Shown here piece by piece: positions 23,057-32,500 of a DNA stretch of 64,000 nucleotides. The position numbers were made by a program, and so were the translations under genes. Origin of the DNA: Puccinia triticina. Taxonomy: Eukaryota > Basidiomycota > Pucciniomycetes > Pucciniales > Pucciniaceae. The DNA lies in contig NC_070569.1 in assembly GCF_026914185.1 (NCBI RefSeq), forward strand, positions 5,270,001 to 5,334,000, written 5' to 3'. The stretch's first letter is position 1. Each line of letters opens with the position of its first letter. The notes below the pieces were generated by a model. The model saw only the letters and a list, made by a program, of their open reading frames with translations, was not told where the DNA came from and searched no databases.

Positions 23057-23193
23057 ATGTAATAAATACATAATAATAGTAAATTGAAATAAAAGGTATA
23101 TAATTAATGTAAAGACAGGGAATTGAACTCTTGACTTTATGTAAATGAGTCAATCAGCAAAGCAGTCTTTAACCATTAGGCTATAAGACATGT
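23057..23193 (-). repeat. tRNA-derived SINE-like element
   Basis: Read on the minus strand, TAGCCTAATGG (A box) lies 44 nt before GTTCAATTC (B box). Both match the RNA polymerase III internal-promoter consensus at every fixed position. An AT-rich tail follows (TACATTAATTATATACC, then ATTATTATGTATTTATTACATA), and the same tail is present at 43198-43253. The flanking arms do not pair as a real tRNA acceptor stem, so it is not a functional tRNA. It directly abuts the Helitron-like end at 23055. Confidence 0.6.
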
Positions 23194-23678
23194 ACTAAGC
23201 ATTGTAGACACATGGACTTAATGTCTCAGTGTCTGACAGACTGGCCCAATAGCCTTGTCAGACAAGTTGGTTTATTTCCTTTGATAGCCAACTGCCTGAC
23301 AAAGCTTTGGGCAAGCCGACGCTCCTGCCCCAGCCATTGGGACTGTCAGATTGATCCATGCGGCGAGCCGACCATGCTGACCGGGGCATCGGCACGGTCG
23401 GGCTGCCCTTCCTGTCAGGAAGGGCAGTCCAGCGTCTATTGTCGGACAGTTCGGTCTGACCTGCTGAAAAGTTAGACATCAGCTCAGCCGGGCCGAACTG
23501 AATCTGATGTTGGGGGCAATTTGACGTCGGCCACCTTTTACAAGTGGAGCTGTGGTGTATGAATCTGACACAAGTGTCAGACATCGTTTTTTGTTTTCGT
23601 TTTGGGTGGCACAACCAATGTTGGGCCAGGTCTACCGTAGGAACCTCAAGACGGTTCACCGCAGGAAAGATGGCATTA

Positions 23679-23888
23679 CAGCCAGTCCATGATCGCTTGC
23701 AACTTTGGCTGTGAAATTCAGAAAATTACCGCGCGCACACAAACTTTCTGCGCTGCTGCAAACATCCGTGCACATGTCACCAGTCCGTGTACTACGTCAC
23801 TGGGGGTGTGGTGTGTATCACCAAACCCAACCCAGATGCTCTTGCAGATCGGCATCATCGGCACTCTTGCAGATCGGCATCATCGGCC
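23679..23888 (+). repeat. left terminal inverted repeat of the Tc1/mariner-like element
   Basis: Pairs with 32501-32738. It contains two tandem 25-bp units with core GCAGATCGGCATCATCGGC at 23839-23863 and 23864-23888. Seven differences from the right arm are CpG to TpG or CpA changes, all in this arm. It lacks a 28-bp segment present on the right. Confidence 0.9.
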
Positions 23889-24234
23889 ATCCACATTTGA
23901 ATCCTCCATTGTAAGTTCCTCTCTTTATTTCTTCCCAAAAATGAAGGAAATCAAGCTGACAAACTAACTCTCCATTCGTAACTTTGATCTAGATGAAACA
24001 TGGGTTCCAATCCAGAGGACGGCTCGATATCTCCATCCGGCTATTCCGAATGGTTCCACCATCCAATCACCCCCCCTTCCAAACAACATGTCCCAGGACT
24101 CTTTGATGGCACTGCCCATCTTGTCGAAACACAAAATTGCCGCCGTGCTGCCGCCTTTATCAGGAGTCAGCAAGCCGCTGGCGCCACAATTGATCCTTCG
24201 CTTTTAGCCTCGCAACCGGAACGGCATGGACCGG

Positions 24235-25033
24235 TGTGGTGGACAAATTGGTACACGCGGAGGAATCAAGCTTTTTTGCCGCGCATGGCGCGCCGGGAGA
24301 TGTCAGGACTCAAGATCTCAGCCCTCAAGATTTCCTCAGGTTCAACGGCGCGGCGTGGCGCGCATCCTCAAGGCGTTTCAGGTTTTTTTTCCTTCTTTCT
24401 TTTTGTTTCTGTTTTCATGGCCTTGTTTCCTGTTTATTTTCTCTTTCATCATATTTGTTATTTGCTTTTCTTTTTGCGCGCGTTGGTCAGGTTCGGATGA
24501 GGAGGGTTGTTTGTTTTGTTTTGTTTCTGCCTGGTTCTGTCCTGTTTCTTTTTCCTTGTTTTGTTTGTTGTAGCGCGCGTGTGCGCGCTAGGTTGTGATG
24601 AGATGTCTGCTACATGTCACCAACTCCAAGGTTTGAGTTCAGTTTGAACTCAGGCTTTGGGGCGGCATGGACCTTCTCTGAACCATAATTTTCAGTCTTC
24701 CATCAAAATCTTAAAGTCTATTATTCCTGGCGTCTTTCCGCCCGTATTCTCAGAAGTCCACGTCTTTTAAGTTTAAATTCCCCGCAACGCCAATCTCCTC
24801 CAATTTTCTGGTTTAGATCACACCCCGCCGGCAGTATCCCCGGCTTCCTCTCAAAACAAAACCGGCCGACGCGCATCTCCAGCCGTCGTAAAATCAACCC
24901 CCCCCAACGCTTACACGACTCTCAGCGCTCCTTTTCGGCCAATCATCCCGGAGGGCATACACAAAGCTACTCATTTCTTTTTCCATTCCCTTCCCCGAAC
25001 TGCTGCCGGCCTAGCACCGGCCAGAGTTCCTCA
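24235..25033 (+). repeat. 5' LTR of the gag-only element
   Basis: 799 bp, TG...CA ends. It includes CGCGCGTGTGCGCGC near 24573-24588, where the other LTR has a 10-bp deletion. Three overlapping reading frames in it are repeat by-products. Confidence 0.9.
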
Positions 25034-25035
25034 TT

Positions 25036-25089
25036 TGGTCCCCCGAGCCGGGATCAAACCAGCGACCTCAAGATTTACAGTCTCGCCGA
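25036..25089 (+). other. extended primer-binding site copied from tRNA-Tyr
   Basis: Starts TGGTCCCCCGAGCCGGGATC two bases after the LTR. Its reverse complement ends in CCA and reads back through the T arm (GCTGG, TTTGATC, CCGGC), the variable loop and a perfectly paired anticodon arm CGAGA-CTGTAAA-TCTTG with anticodon GTA (Tyr). Nuclear tRNA genes lack CCA, so the sequence derives from mature tRNA. Usual primer sites are about 18 nt; here about 54 nt match. The T-loop has TTTGA instead of TTCGA. Confidence 0.8.
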
Positions 25090-25299
25090 TTTGGACGGTT
25101 TCGAGACGCTTGGCGGTCTTTGTTTTTTTTAGTTTTTTCCTTTCTTTGTGTGTTCAGCAGCGGAGGCAGAAGAGGATAAAAGTAAGTTCCTCCAATCGTG
25201 CACCTCCGAGGGTTCCTACTACATAGTCGAAAGCATTACGTTGCCACTGCAGTGAGCCTCTCGGAATCGTGGTTTTTTTAGGAGCTTGTTCGACGGCAC

Positions 25300-25791
25300 G
25301 TGATGGTCAAGATCCAACCACAGGATCAGGACTTTGGTTTCGATGGCACGAATGTTGAACGGTTCTTGGATTCCTATCAGCTCACAGCAGAGCTGGATGG
25401 AGCATCCGACTACGACATGGCCCATCAAATTTGTTTCTTCATGCGCACGGACGAGTTGATGGACGTTGTCGAGGCGCTGGATGGATTCGAGGATCATGAT
25501 TGGGAGAGGCTCAAGGCCTCAATGCTTTTGTACTGGGGACGAGAGGATGTTGCTCAGTTCACGGTTCAGGACTTGGAAGACTTGCTTTTGCACTGGTCGG
25601 CGAGGGAAGGGATCTCTCCCATTGAAGATTACCCAAGTTTTTGTCAATCGTTCAAATCAATTGCCTGCTATTTGCTCAAGGATGAAAACATTGATGAAGA
25701 AGGAATTCAAACCCTTGCACACAAAGCGTTCTGTCTGGCTTATCGATGTTCATTGCTCAGCTCATCTAGTTCGTTGGAAGAGACCAATTGA
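25300..25791 (+). CDS. retrotransposon Gag (capsid-like) protein
   Basis: 163 residues, intact. The block FDGTNVERFLDSYQLTAEL, then HQICFFMRTDELMDVVEAL and GFEDHDWERLKASMLLYWGR resembles the capsid region of basidiomycete gypsy-type Gag proteins. Acidic and helix-rich overall. No CCHC zinc knuckle follows, and the frame ends in a Ser-rich stretch before TGA. Its role would be to form particles for packaging element RNA. The start at 25300 is the first ATG-like codon before the conserved block; the frame is open slightly upstream, so the true start may differ. Confidence 0.7.
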   Translation: MMVKIQPQDQDFGFDGTNVERFLDSYQLTAELDGASDYDMAHQICFFMRTDELMDVVEALDGFEDHDWERLKASMLLYWGREDVAQFTVQDLEDLLLHWSAREGISPIEDYPSFCQSFKSIACYLLKDENIDEEGIQTLAHKAFCLAYRCSLLSSSSSLEETN

Positions 25792-26190
25792 CCACCACCA
25801 ACGACTATTACTACTCGTTTGGAGCCATCTGCAACTCGGTTTGGGGACGTCATACCCGAAGAATTTCTTGAATTAAATAAAGAAGATTGGGACGTCGAAT
25901 CGGAGCCTTCTGATCAGGCACATGCAGAGTCAAATCACACTTTCTCCCAGCTCTCACAGCCGCCGGTCAGGTTGAATGTGAGTTGCGGAAGCTGGCAACC
26001 CTTTGTCATTGATCCTCCCGCCGTAGTCGCATTCGATCCTTTTGCTTGAGTCAATCAACACAATCCCGCTCGAGAACAATATGAAAATTTCAAGTCATCC
26101 AAGGTTCTCTCTGCGTCCTTCCCTCCAGGTCTCGGTCCCTTCAAGGAGCTTACGCGTACGGCTACCGAATCAGCTAAGAAGCTGCATTAT

Positions 26191-27138
26191 ATGGAATTTC
26201 TTCCTTTGGCCTTTCCTCCAGGCCTTGGTTTTGTTGAGGAGTCCGCGTGTACAATCCCTGATATGGAGGAAGATAGGAGCGCTAATTCCGAGATCTTCAA
26301 GCAATCGACTGAAGAGTTCAGTCATCCAGGAGTCGTCCAGTCAGAATCGACGTCATCGTCTAGTCCTTCCTCTTTTTCGCTGGAATTTTGCTTTGGAGGA
26401 CAGGCCCCAAACAATCAGATGGATTCTTTGGGAGGAGGCCTTCGATCTAGCATAGAACTCGAAAGCACGCAGATGTCATATTTCAAGCCGTCTATGATAG
26501 TTCTGTCAGCTAAAGAAGAAGATCATCCCGCTAATGTAGGGGAGATAGTCCCCCCCGACCTTTCCGAGCCAGTGGGGGCTCTACATTGCCCTGCAACTCT
26601 TTTGGATCAACTGTCCGATCATCCAAAGCTTTTGAACGTCACTCGAGGCGGAAACAGGATTTTAATCTCCCTCGACCTTCTCTCTTCTTACGACTTTATC
26701 AACGCTCGTGAGGGTTCTGTCGCGCACATCAATACCGCTAAATCCTTTTGCTTTTTGATCACAACCGGCGAGGCGGATCTTAGTTTTGCGCAGAGGCGAA
26801 CAGGAGTAGGCCCCGATCGACTTCTCACATCCAAAGGCCGTCTCCGCAACGAGGGTAAACTAGATTCTTTCCAGTTGGCGTGCGGTCAAAGGAACGACGG
26901 GTGGAGCTTCTCGACTTTTTATGCTGTTGATTGTCATCCGATCTGGTCGGAATTCTTTGTCCATGCGGAGTTTGAGAGAGTAGAAATCAAGCTTCACAAT
27001 ATCATAACATCGATCATCAAGCTTTGGACAATCTCTACATGCTTTAAGAGAGCGACGGCGCTGTTCTTAGTTGCTGGTTTCGCCGCGGATCAAGTAAAAC
27101 GGTTCTTCTCTCGCGGGGACCTTCTTGACCAGAAGTAA
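26191..27138 (+). CDS. unknown protein of the gag-only element
   Basis: 315 residues, ending LFLVAGFAADQVKRFFSRGD. No catalytic or binding motif recognised. It starts in the short region after the Gag stop; two smaller frames (25819-26049 and 26042-26455) overlap its beginning, suggesting that one longer Gag-like frame was broken by frameshifts. Serine-rich in the first third. It may be the degraded continuation of Gag or spacer sequence with a chance frame; the latter cannot be excluded. Confidence 0.4.
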   Translation: MEFLPLAFPPGLGFVEESACTIPDMEEDRSANSEIFKQSTEEFSHPGVVQSESTSSSSPSSFSLEFCFGGQAPNNQMDSLGGGLRSSIELESTQMSYFKPSMIVLSAKEEDHPANVGEIVPPDLSEPVGALHCPATLLDQLSDHPKLLNVTRGGNRILISLDLLSSYDFINAREGSVAHINTAKSFCFLITTGEADLSFAQRRTGVGPDRLLTSKGRLRNEGKLDSFQLACGQRNDGWSFSTFYAVDCHPIWSEFFVHAEFERVEIKLHNIITSIIKLWTISTCFKRATALFLVAGFAADQVKRFFSRGDLLDQK

Positions 27139-27342
27139 GTTCCCCCTCCAAGTGTGCATCTCCTGGGTAGCTACTACCGCGATTTCTTCGAAAACTCTAC
27201 TTCTTGCCACGCTCGTGAGCACCAAGGACGCCCTTGGTTGCTTTTCCTTCCTTCTTTTTAGGACTTGGTTTTGGTTTTTTCTTTTTTTTTAGGAGCAGTA
27301 CTGGACGAGCAGTCTAGGGACAGACTGCAAGTCGTGGGTGGA

Positions 27343-28135
27343 TGTGGTGGACAAATTGGTACACGCGGAGGAATCAAGCTTTTTTGCCGCGCATGGCGCG
27401 CCGGGAGATGTCAGGACTCAACATCTCAGCCCTCAAGATTTCCTCAGGTTCAACGGCGCGGCGTGGCGCGCATCCTCAAGGTGTTTCAGGTTTTTTTTCC
27501 TTCTTTCTTTTTGTTTCTGTTTTCATGGCCTTGTTTCCTGTTTATTTTCTCTTTCATCATATTTGTTATTTGCTTTTCTTTTTGCGCGCGTTGGTCAGGT
27601 TCGGATGAGGAGGGTTGTTTGTTTTGTTTTGTTTCTGCCTGGTTCTGTCCTGTTTCTTTTTCCTTGTTTTGTTTGTTGTAGCGCGCTAGGTTGTGATGAG
27701 ATGTCTGCTACATGTCACCAACTCCAAGGTTTGAGTTCAGTTCGAACTCAGGCTTTGGAGTGGCATGGACCTTCTCTGAACCATAATTTTCAGTCTTCCA
27801 TCAAAATCTTAAAGTCTATTATTCCTGGCGTCTTTCCGCCCGTATTCTCAGAAGTCCACGTCTTTTAAGTTTAAATTCCCCGCAACGCCAATCTCCTCCA
27901 ATTTTCTGGTTTAGATCACACCCCGCCGGCAGTATCCCCGGCTTCCTCTCAAAACAAAACCTGCCGACGCGCATCTCCAGCCGTCGTAAAATCAACCCCC
28001 CCCCCCCAACGCTTACACGACTCTCAGCGCTCCTTTTCGGCCAATCATCCCGGAGGGCATACGCAAAGCTACTCATTTCTTTTTCCATTCCCCTCCCCGA
28101 ACTGCTGCCGGCCTAGCACCGGCCAGAGTTCCTCA
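27343..28135 (+). repeat. 3' LTR of the gag-only element
   Basis: 793 bp, direct copy of 24235-25033. Differences include a 10-bp deletion in the CGCG run, a longer C-run near 27997, and single substitutions, several of them at CpG sites. The base string just upstream (27270-27342) is rich in T and has no clear polypurine tract. Confidence 0.9.
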
Positions 28136-29904
28136 CCGGGCTATGAGTTTTACTCCCAAGAACCTTCCCCAGTGCTTACCCAACCAAACCAAAATCTGAC
28201 CAAAGGCCGCATCAGCTTTCCAGTACACGTTGAATTCATCCTCTTTGTACCAATCACGCCAAACCCCCCTAGTCACAACACCCGCAAACAACAAGTATCT
28301 GCTTCCATTGCCCCTCAAAGCAACAAAGTCTTGTCCAAAGAAGAAAAGATTGTGATCGAGTGGCTGACTAATAATACTGACTTGATACAGTTCAAGAATG
28401 CTGTGATCCAGGCAATTAAAACTGACAAAGACGAGGCAATTGCAATCTTTGTCGAGGAAAAGTAGAGCACTTGGGAAATAATCTGGAACGTCATCATCCC
28501 ACATGGAGGATTATTTGCGGCCACTCACAAGCGACGTTTGGAATCTGCGGCAATATTTGAGGACTTCGTTCACATCGCCCAAATTACCCCAGATAGCCGC
28601 AAGATTGTGTGTCGCTTGGTGCAAAAGAATCCAAAGGATTCTGCCCAGGTAAATTTCATTTGATTAAATACTTGGTGGTGGGTTGATACTGACACGCTTT
28701 TGCTTACATTACAGAGAGAAACTGTTTACAAGCACCTCAAGCAAACTCAAGCCAGTACCTGTGGCACTAGTTCGGCAAACACCCCGCTCCAATCGAGGGG
28801 CCTTCTCAAGGTGCGCAAGAGGCCGCTCCTCTCAGTGATTTGGTCACACAGCTCCAAATCCTACACAAACCCGACTCGCGATACACTGGAAGTCACGAAA
28901 CGCATGTCTTTGTCAATCCCGAGGATCCGAACAAGTTCTTCCCCTTGACGACGCCCTGAGCAACTACATTGGCGAGAGCAATTGTGAGCCTACCTCTTTC
29001 CTCTTTTGCCTGATCTATCATTTGCCAATAAATCCTTACTCTAAATTTAACCCCAGCGACAAAACCCAAGCAAAGTGACGCTCTCGGTCTGACCAAAATC
29101 TGATCTTTTCCGCTTCAAGAGAAAGGACCCTTTGGTCAAGCAACCTCCTGCAGCTTCGGCAGCCAGCGTAGCCCCAAATCCTGCAGCTTCTGGAGTCAAC
29201 CAAGCACAACCTTCAGCAGCTCCGGTGGTTGAGAAACCTCCTGCGGTTCCGGTCGCACCAGGTGCAACAATGTTTGATTCAACTCCGACTGCTTGGCCAT
29301 CTATGCGCAATGCCAATCCGTTTGCGCTTGCCATGTTGGGTATGTATCATCATCAGATGATGATGAATACCAACCCCATGATGTTCAGTCCTATGGCCTT
29401 TGCCCCACCCAACCTGATGAACGCCCTGCACCCGTTGAACCCTACTATGAACGCTAATCCAATGGCTAATCCGATGAACATGCCGCAACCAATGAACGCC
29501 CCGCACCCGTTGAACCCTACTATGAACGCTAATCCAATGAACATGCCGCAACCAATGAACGCCCCACACCCGTTGAACCCTACTATGAACGCTAATCCGA
29601 TGGCCTTCTCCCCACCAAACCTGATGAACGTGCCACGAAATGCTAATCAACCCAGAACCCCAGAACAACAGGGGACTTCTGTTCCATTGCTGAACACGCC
29701 TTCTGACGATACTAGCACACTTGAAGACTTCCTCCGCTATGTGCATGTAGATCCCAACTCCAAGCCAATCATTGAGGACCTGAACCGACTGGGCATCACA
29801 CACTGGTCAATGTTCAGATGCTACAAGGTCCACAAACTCATCGCGGCAGGTTTCCCAGATAGCCCTTCCCGAGCACTCATCAAGGCTGCAAAGCATTACG
29901 GCAA

Positions 29905-30240
29905 TCACTTAAGAATGCAACAAAGTAGATTAGAATCTCAGAAGTAAGAATGTACTCGTTTCTCAAATGTACTCGTCTTATCCTTGTTTCTCGTCTCTTG
30001 TCCTTTTTTCTTGTCTCTATTCAAAAGCTCTATTTGAATGTACTGGTCTCTATTGAATATAGTTGTCTCTCTTTATTGCAACAAATGGAAATCACTTAAG
30101 AATGCAACAAAGTAGATCAGAATCTCAGAAGTAAGAATGTACTCATCTCGTCCTTGTTTCTCGTCTCTTGTCCCTGTTTCTCGTCTCTATTCAAAAGCTC
30201 TATTCTTTATTGCAACAAGCTTCTGGTCTCTATAAAATGT
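29905..30240 (+). repeat. tandem duplication of the accessory gene's 3' end
   Basis: ATCACTTAAGAATGCAACAA with the following GAATCTCAGAAGTAAGAATG occurs at 29910-29955 and again at 30090-30140, each followed by TCTCGTCTCTTGTCC and CTCTATTCAAAAGCTCTATT. The unit is about 180 bp and includes the last 13 codons and stop of the gene. The second copy is untranslated. Confidence 0.85.
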
Positions 30241-30669
30241 ACTCGTCTCTCTTTATTGCAACAAGCTTTTTTCCCAAGTAATTTGGCACTCATCAATTGA
30301 TTGCAATGTCTTCTTTGGCTCAAATGATTGGATTTCAATAAAAAGCTATTTCTTTGTCTCAATTGTTCACAACAAAAATAGAAAGGACGAAGAGAAAAAC
30401 AATTGTGAACAAAAAGAAAGAACAAAGAGAAAAACATTCTAGTTTTTGCGAGGTGGTTGTGACATGGAATGAAGTTTGCAAGGTGGTTGGGACATGGAAT
30501 GAAGATGAAAAAAATGATAATTTCTTTTTAATCAATGTATCCGGAGCCTTGGAAGAGGCTTCACATAAGTTGAGGAGTAAAGATCAACCTGATAAACGCT
30601 TCGATTTCCTCTCCATCACTCGGACCACCATCCAATTCAGCATATTTACGCAGAGAGCAACGGTGGGCT

Positions 30670-31310
30670 GATACACTAACTGTATTGTTAGTGTAGTGTA
30701 TTGCTAGTTTTTTCCACTGCACTACACAAATAATACTTTTATCCTTGATTTTATTGCAATAACAATACATCTTTTTGATGTTATTCTTTTTTGGCTGTTA
30801 TTGTATTGTTAGTGTAGCTGAAATATGCCAGGTTAACAATAACCAAATCCTAGTTTCATGATTGTTATCTGTTGTTATTCCTGATAACAAATACAATAAC
30901 TGTCAGTTTATCTCTGCAATTAATGATAAAATTACTTTCAGTGTATTGATATTTTTGGTAGTAAAGTTGGTTTTGTGTTACAAAAAAAATAAATCTGGGA
31001 CATGATGTTTTGAGAATCATTTTCTAGAGGCTAAAAACCATGAAATAACAGATACTGTAGTGCAGAAGATTGTTATCCTAACTCTGATACACTAACTTTC
31101 AGGGAAATGTTGGTTATCCAAAAGAAATACACTACCTGTTAGTGTATTTTGAGTGTATTCTGGATAACAATACCCAAGATCGTCAATGAGAAACTTTAGA
31201 TACACTAACTGTTAGTGTATTGGGCTATAATTGGGGATAACAATACCCCAATTGTCTCGCCAAATAACCACGGATACACTAACGGATATTGGCCCGTAGC
31301 GTAGCATAGC
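30670..31310. repeat. cluster of TACACTAAC/GTTAGTGTA sites downstream of the transposase
   Basis: At least six copies of TACACTAAC or its inverse lie between 30670 and 31285. The best is a perfect palindrome around one base at 31200-31220 (ATACACTAAC-T-GTTAGTGTAT). GGATAACAATACCC also recurs (about 31160 and 31236). No gene is visible between 29950 and 31204 apart from the transposase end. Confidence 0.75.
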
Positions 31311-32308
31311 GTAGTGGCCCATTGTTGCAGAGAGGCCTTCAGAACACTGAAAGCCTTTTCGATTGGGTTGAAGTTGGGGGAATAAGGAGGCAAATAGATT
31401 AAGAGGCAGCCATGATCCTCAACAATCTCTTCAATGCAGCCATTGTGGTGGATTCGGGCGTTATCCATCACCAAGACGCTTCGGGGTCCTGGCAAAGGGT
31501 TCATGTTGGGCATCTGTGGACAGAGACAAGTCAGCGTAAGCAACAAGCAAGATGAACTTGAGAGAAACTTACCAACACATGCTCCAAATAATGTTCAAAG
31601 TCAACTCACTTGACATTTTCCGTCTGGAACATCACCGCAACAAGACCGCTGAGAGCAACCGCAGGGATCAAGTTGAATCGGTGGGTTGCGCGTGCAACCG
31701 GGGCCCTAGATGTCCTCTCTCCTACTGGGGCCCACCCTTGAGTCCGAAGAACACCATCAAGGCAAACCCCACTCTCATCTGTATTTATCATCTCGCTTGT
31801 GAGCCACAAGGCAGAGGATGACGAAGTAATAAAGGAAGAAGAACTCACCTGTGAAGACAAGACATTCCGGGTTGTAGATGGCCATCTTGATGATGTAATC
31901 TGCTCGTTTTCTCATGTTTCAATTGGGATGGACCGTGCGCATGGTTTTTTGGCTTAGACGAAGTCGTTGGTGCAGCTTGTTCAAGATGGTTTGCATGGAA
32001 ATGGTCGTGCTGAAGCGTTCAAGGAGTGCCTGCTGTATTTCTGCAAGATAGGCAGTTGGTTCATCGGTGATCATTGTCGAAACAAAGGTGTGCTCTTCAG
32101 GAGTTAGAGCCAATGGTCGACCCCGCATTTGATAGGTTTCTGGATTGGTGACCACGGCCCGAGTGGTCTCGTACAGCAAACGCCAGCGGCGAACGGAGTC
32201 CGAACTGACATTGGCACCATGCATCTCGTTGATTTCATCGAGTGATGCCCCTTCAAGAGCCGCGCGAACGACCGCATATTTGAACGAAGCTGAGTATTGG
32301 AAAAACAT
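31205..32308 (-). pseudogene. Tc1/mariner-type DD34E transposase, three exons
   Basis: Exon 1 starts at 32308 (MFFQYSASFKYAVVRAAL) with a helix-turn-helix region and RGRPLALTPEEH, then MRKRADYIIKMAIYNPECL up to 31849. Intron 31779-31848 (GTGAGT...ATACAG) joins in phase to give VFTDESGV, the first catalytic Asp. Exon 2 (31778-31573) ends FEHYLEHVL. Intron 31514-31572 (GTAAGT...CCACAG) leads to exon 3 with VLVMDNARIHH (second Asp) and YLPPYSPNFNPIEKAF (Glu), with 34 residues between Asp and Glu, so DD34E. TGA codons at 31919-31921 and 31606-31608 break exons 1 and 2. The end after 31310 is abnormal for the family, and the last ~30 residues look unrelated. Confidence 0.8.
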
Positions 32309-32500
32309 GATGCTGAGGGAGAGAGGATGTCAAGCTTCATTCTGATGTTGGTGGGAGGGAGGGAAGGGTGGTGCTTACATTATGGGATGAGAATACGAAC
32401 GATCTGATGATGCCGAAGTTTGTGAGTAGAATAGCCTGGATTTGAACGGGGTCAACCAATGATGCCGGTCGGAGTAGAGTGCCTGGGTGGTTTTTGTGCC

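Larger units (their letters stand above)
24235..28135 (+). mobile_element. gag-only LTR retrotransposon (TR-GAG-like), non-autonomous
   Basis: Two long direct repeats (24235-25033 and 27343-28135) begin TGTGGTGGACAAATTGG and end GTTCCTCA, and about 99% of aligned bases agree. CCGG (or ACCGG if the last A is counted as target) flanks both outer edges. A primer-binding site follows the left LTR after two bases. The interior encodes a capsid-like protein (25300-25791) and a second frame without recognisable domains (26191-27138). No protease, reverse transcriptase, RNase H or integrase motif is present, so it must rely on another element for mobility. Confidence 0.85.
24000..29947 (+). pseudogene. 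transposon accessory gene with SAM-like C-terminus, split by an LTR element
   Basis: Starts with MGSNPEDGSISPSGYSEW at 24000. The frame runs into the LTR element at 24235. Skipping the element and one target copy, the frame continues without a break on the far side (from about 28140), through KEEKIVIEWLTNNTDLIQF to TAG at 28463, and beyond it through HGGLFAATHKRRLESAAIFE. A GT-AG intron lies at about 28650-28714. A frameshift follows near 28790. The last exon (29132-29947) has Ala/Pro-rich sequence, four or so repeats of a PMNAPHPLNPTMNAN type and a terminal ~65-residue region (TLEDFLRYVHVDPNS, LGITHWSMFRCYKVHKLIAAG) resembling a SAM domain. No enzymatic motif is seen. Its position opposite the transposase suggests a DNA-binding or regulatory partner; that role is inferred. 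Confidence 0.6.

Noticed and set aside
24226..24598. Three overlapping long frames in the LTR, repeated at 27265-27868
   Set aside because: They occur in all three frames of both LTR copies, are rich in Phe/Ser from T-runs, and coincide with LTR sequence; no family motif.
29279..29803. 174-codon minus-strand frame opposite the accessory gene
   Set aside because: Antisense shadow of the Pro/Met repeats; no independent motif.
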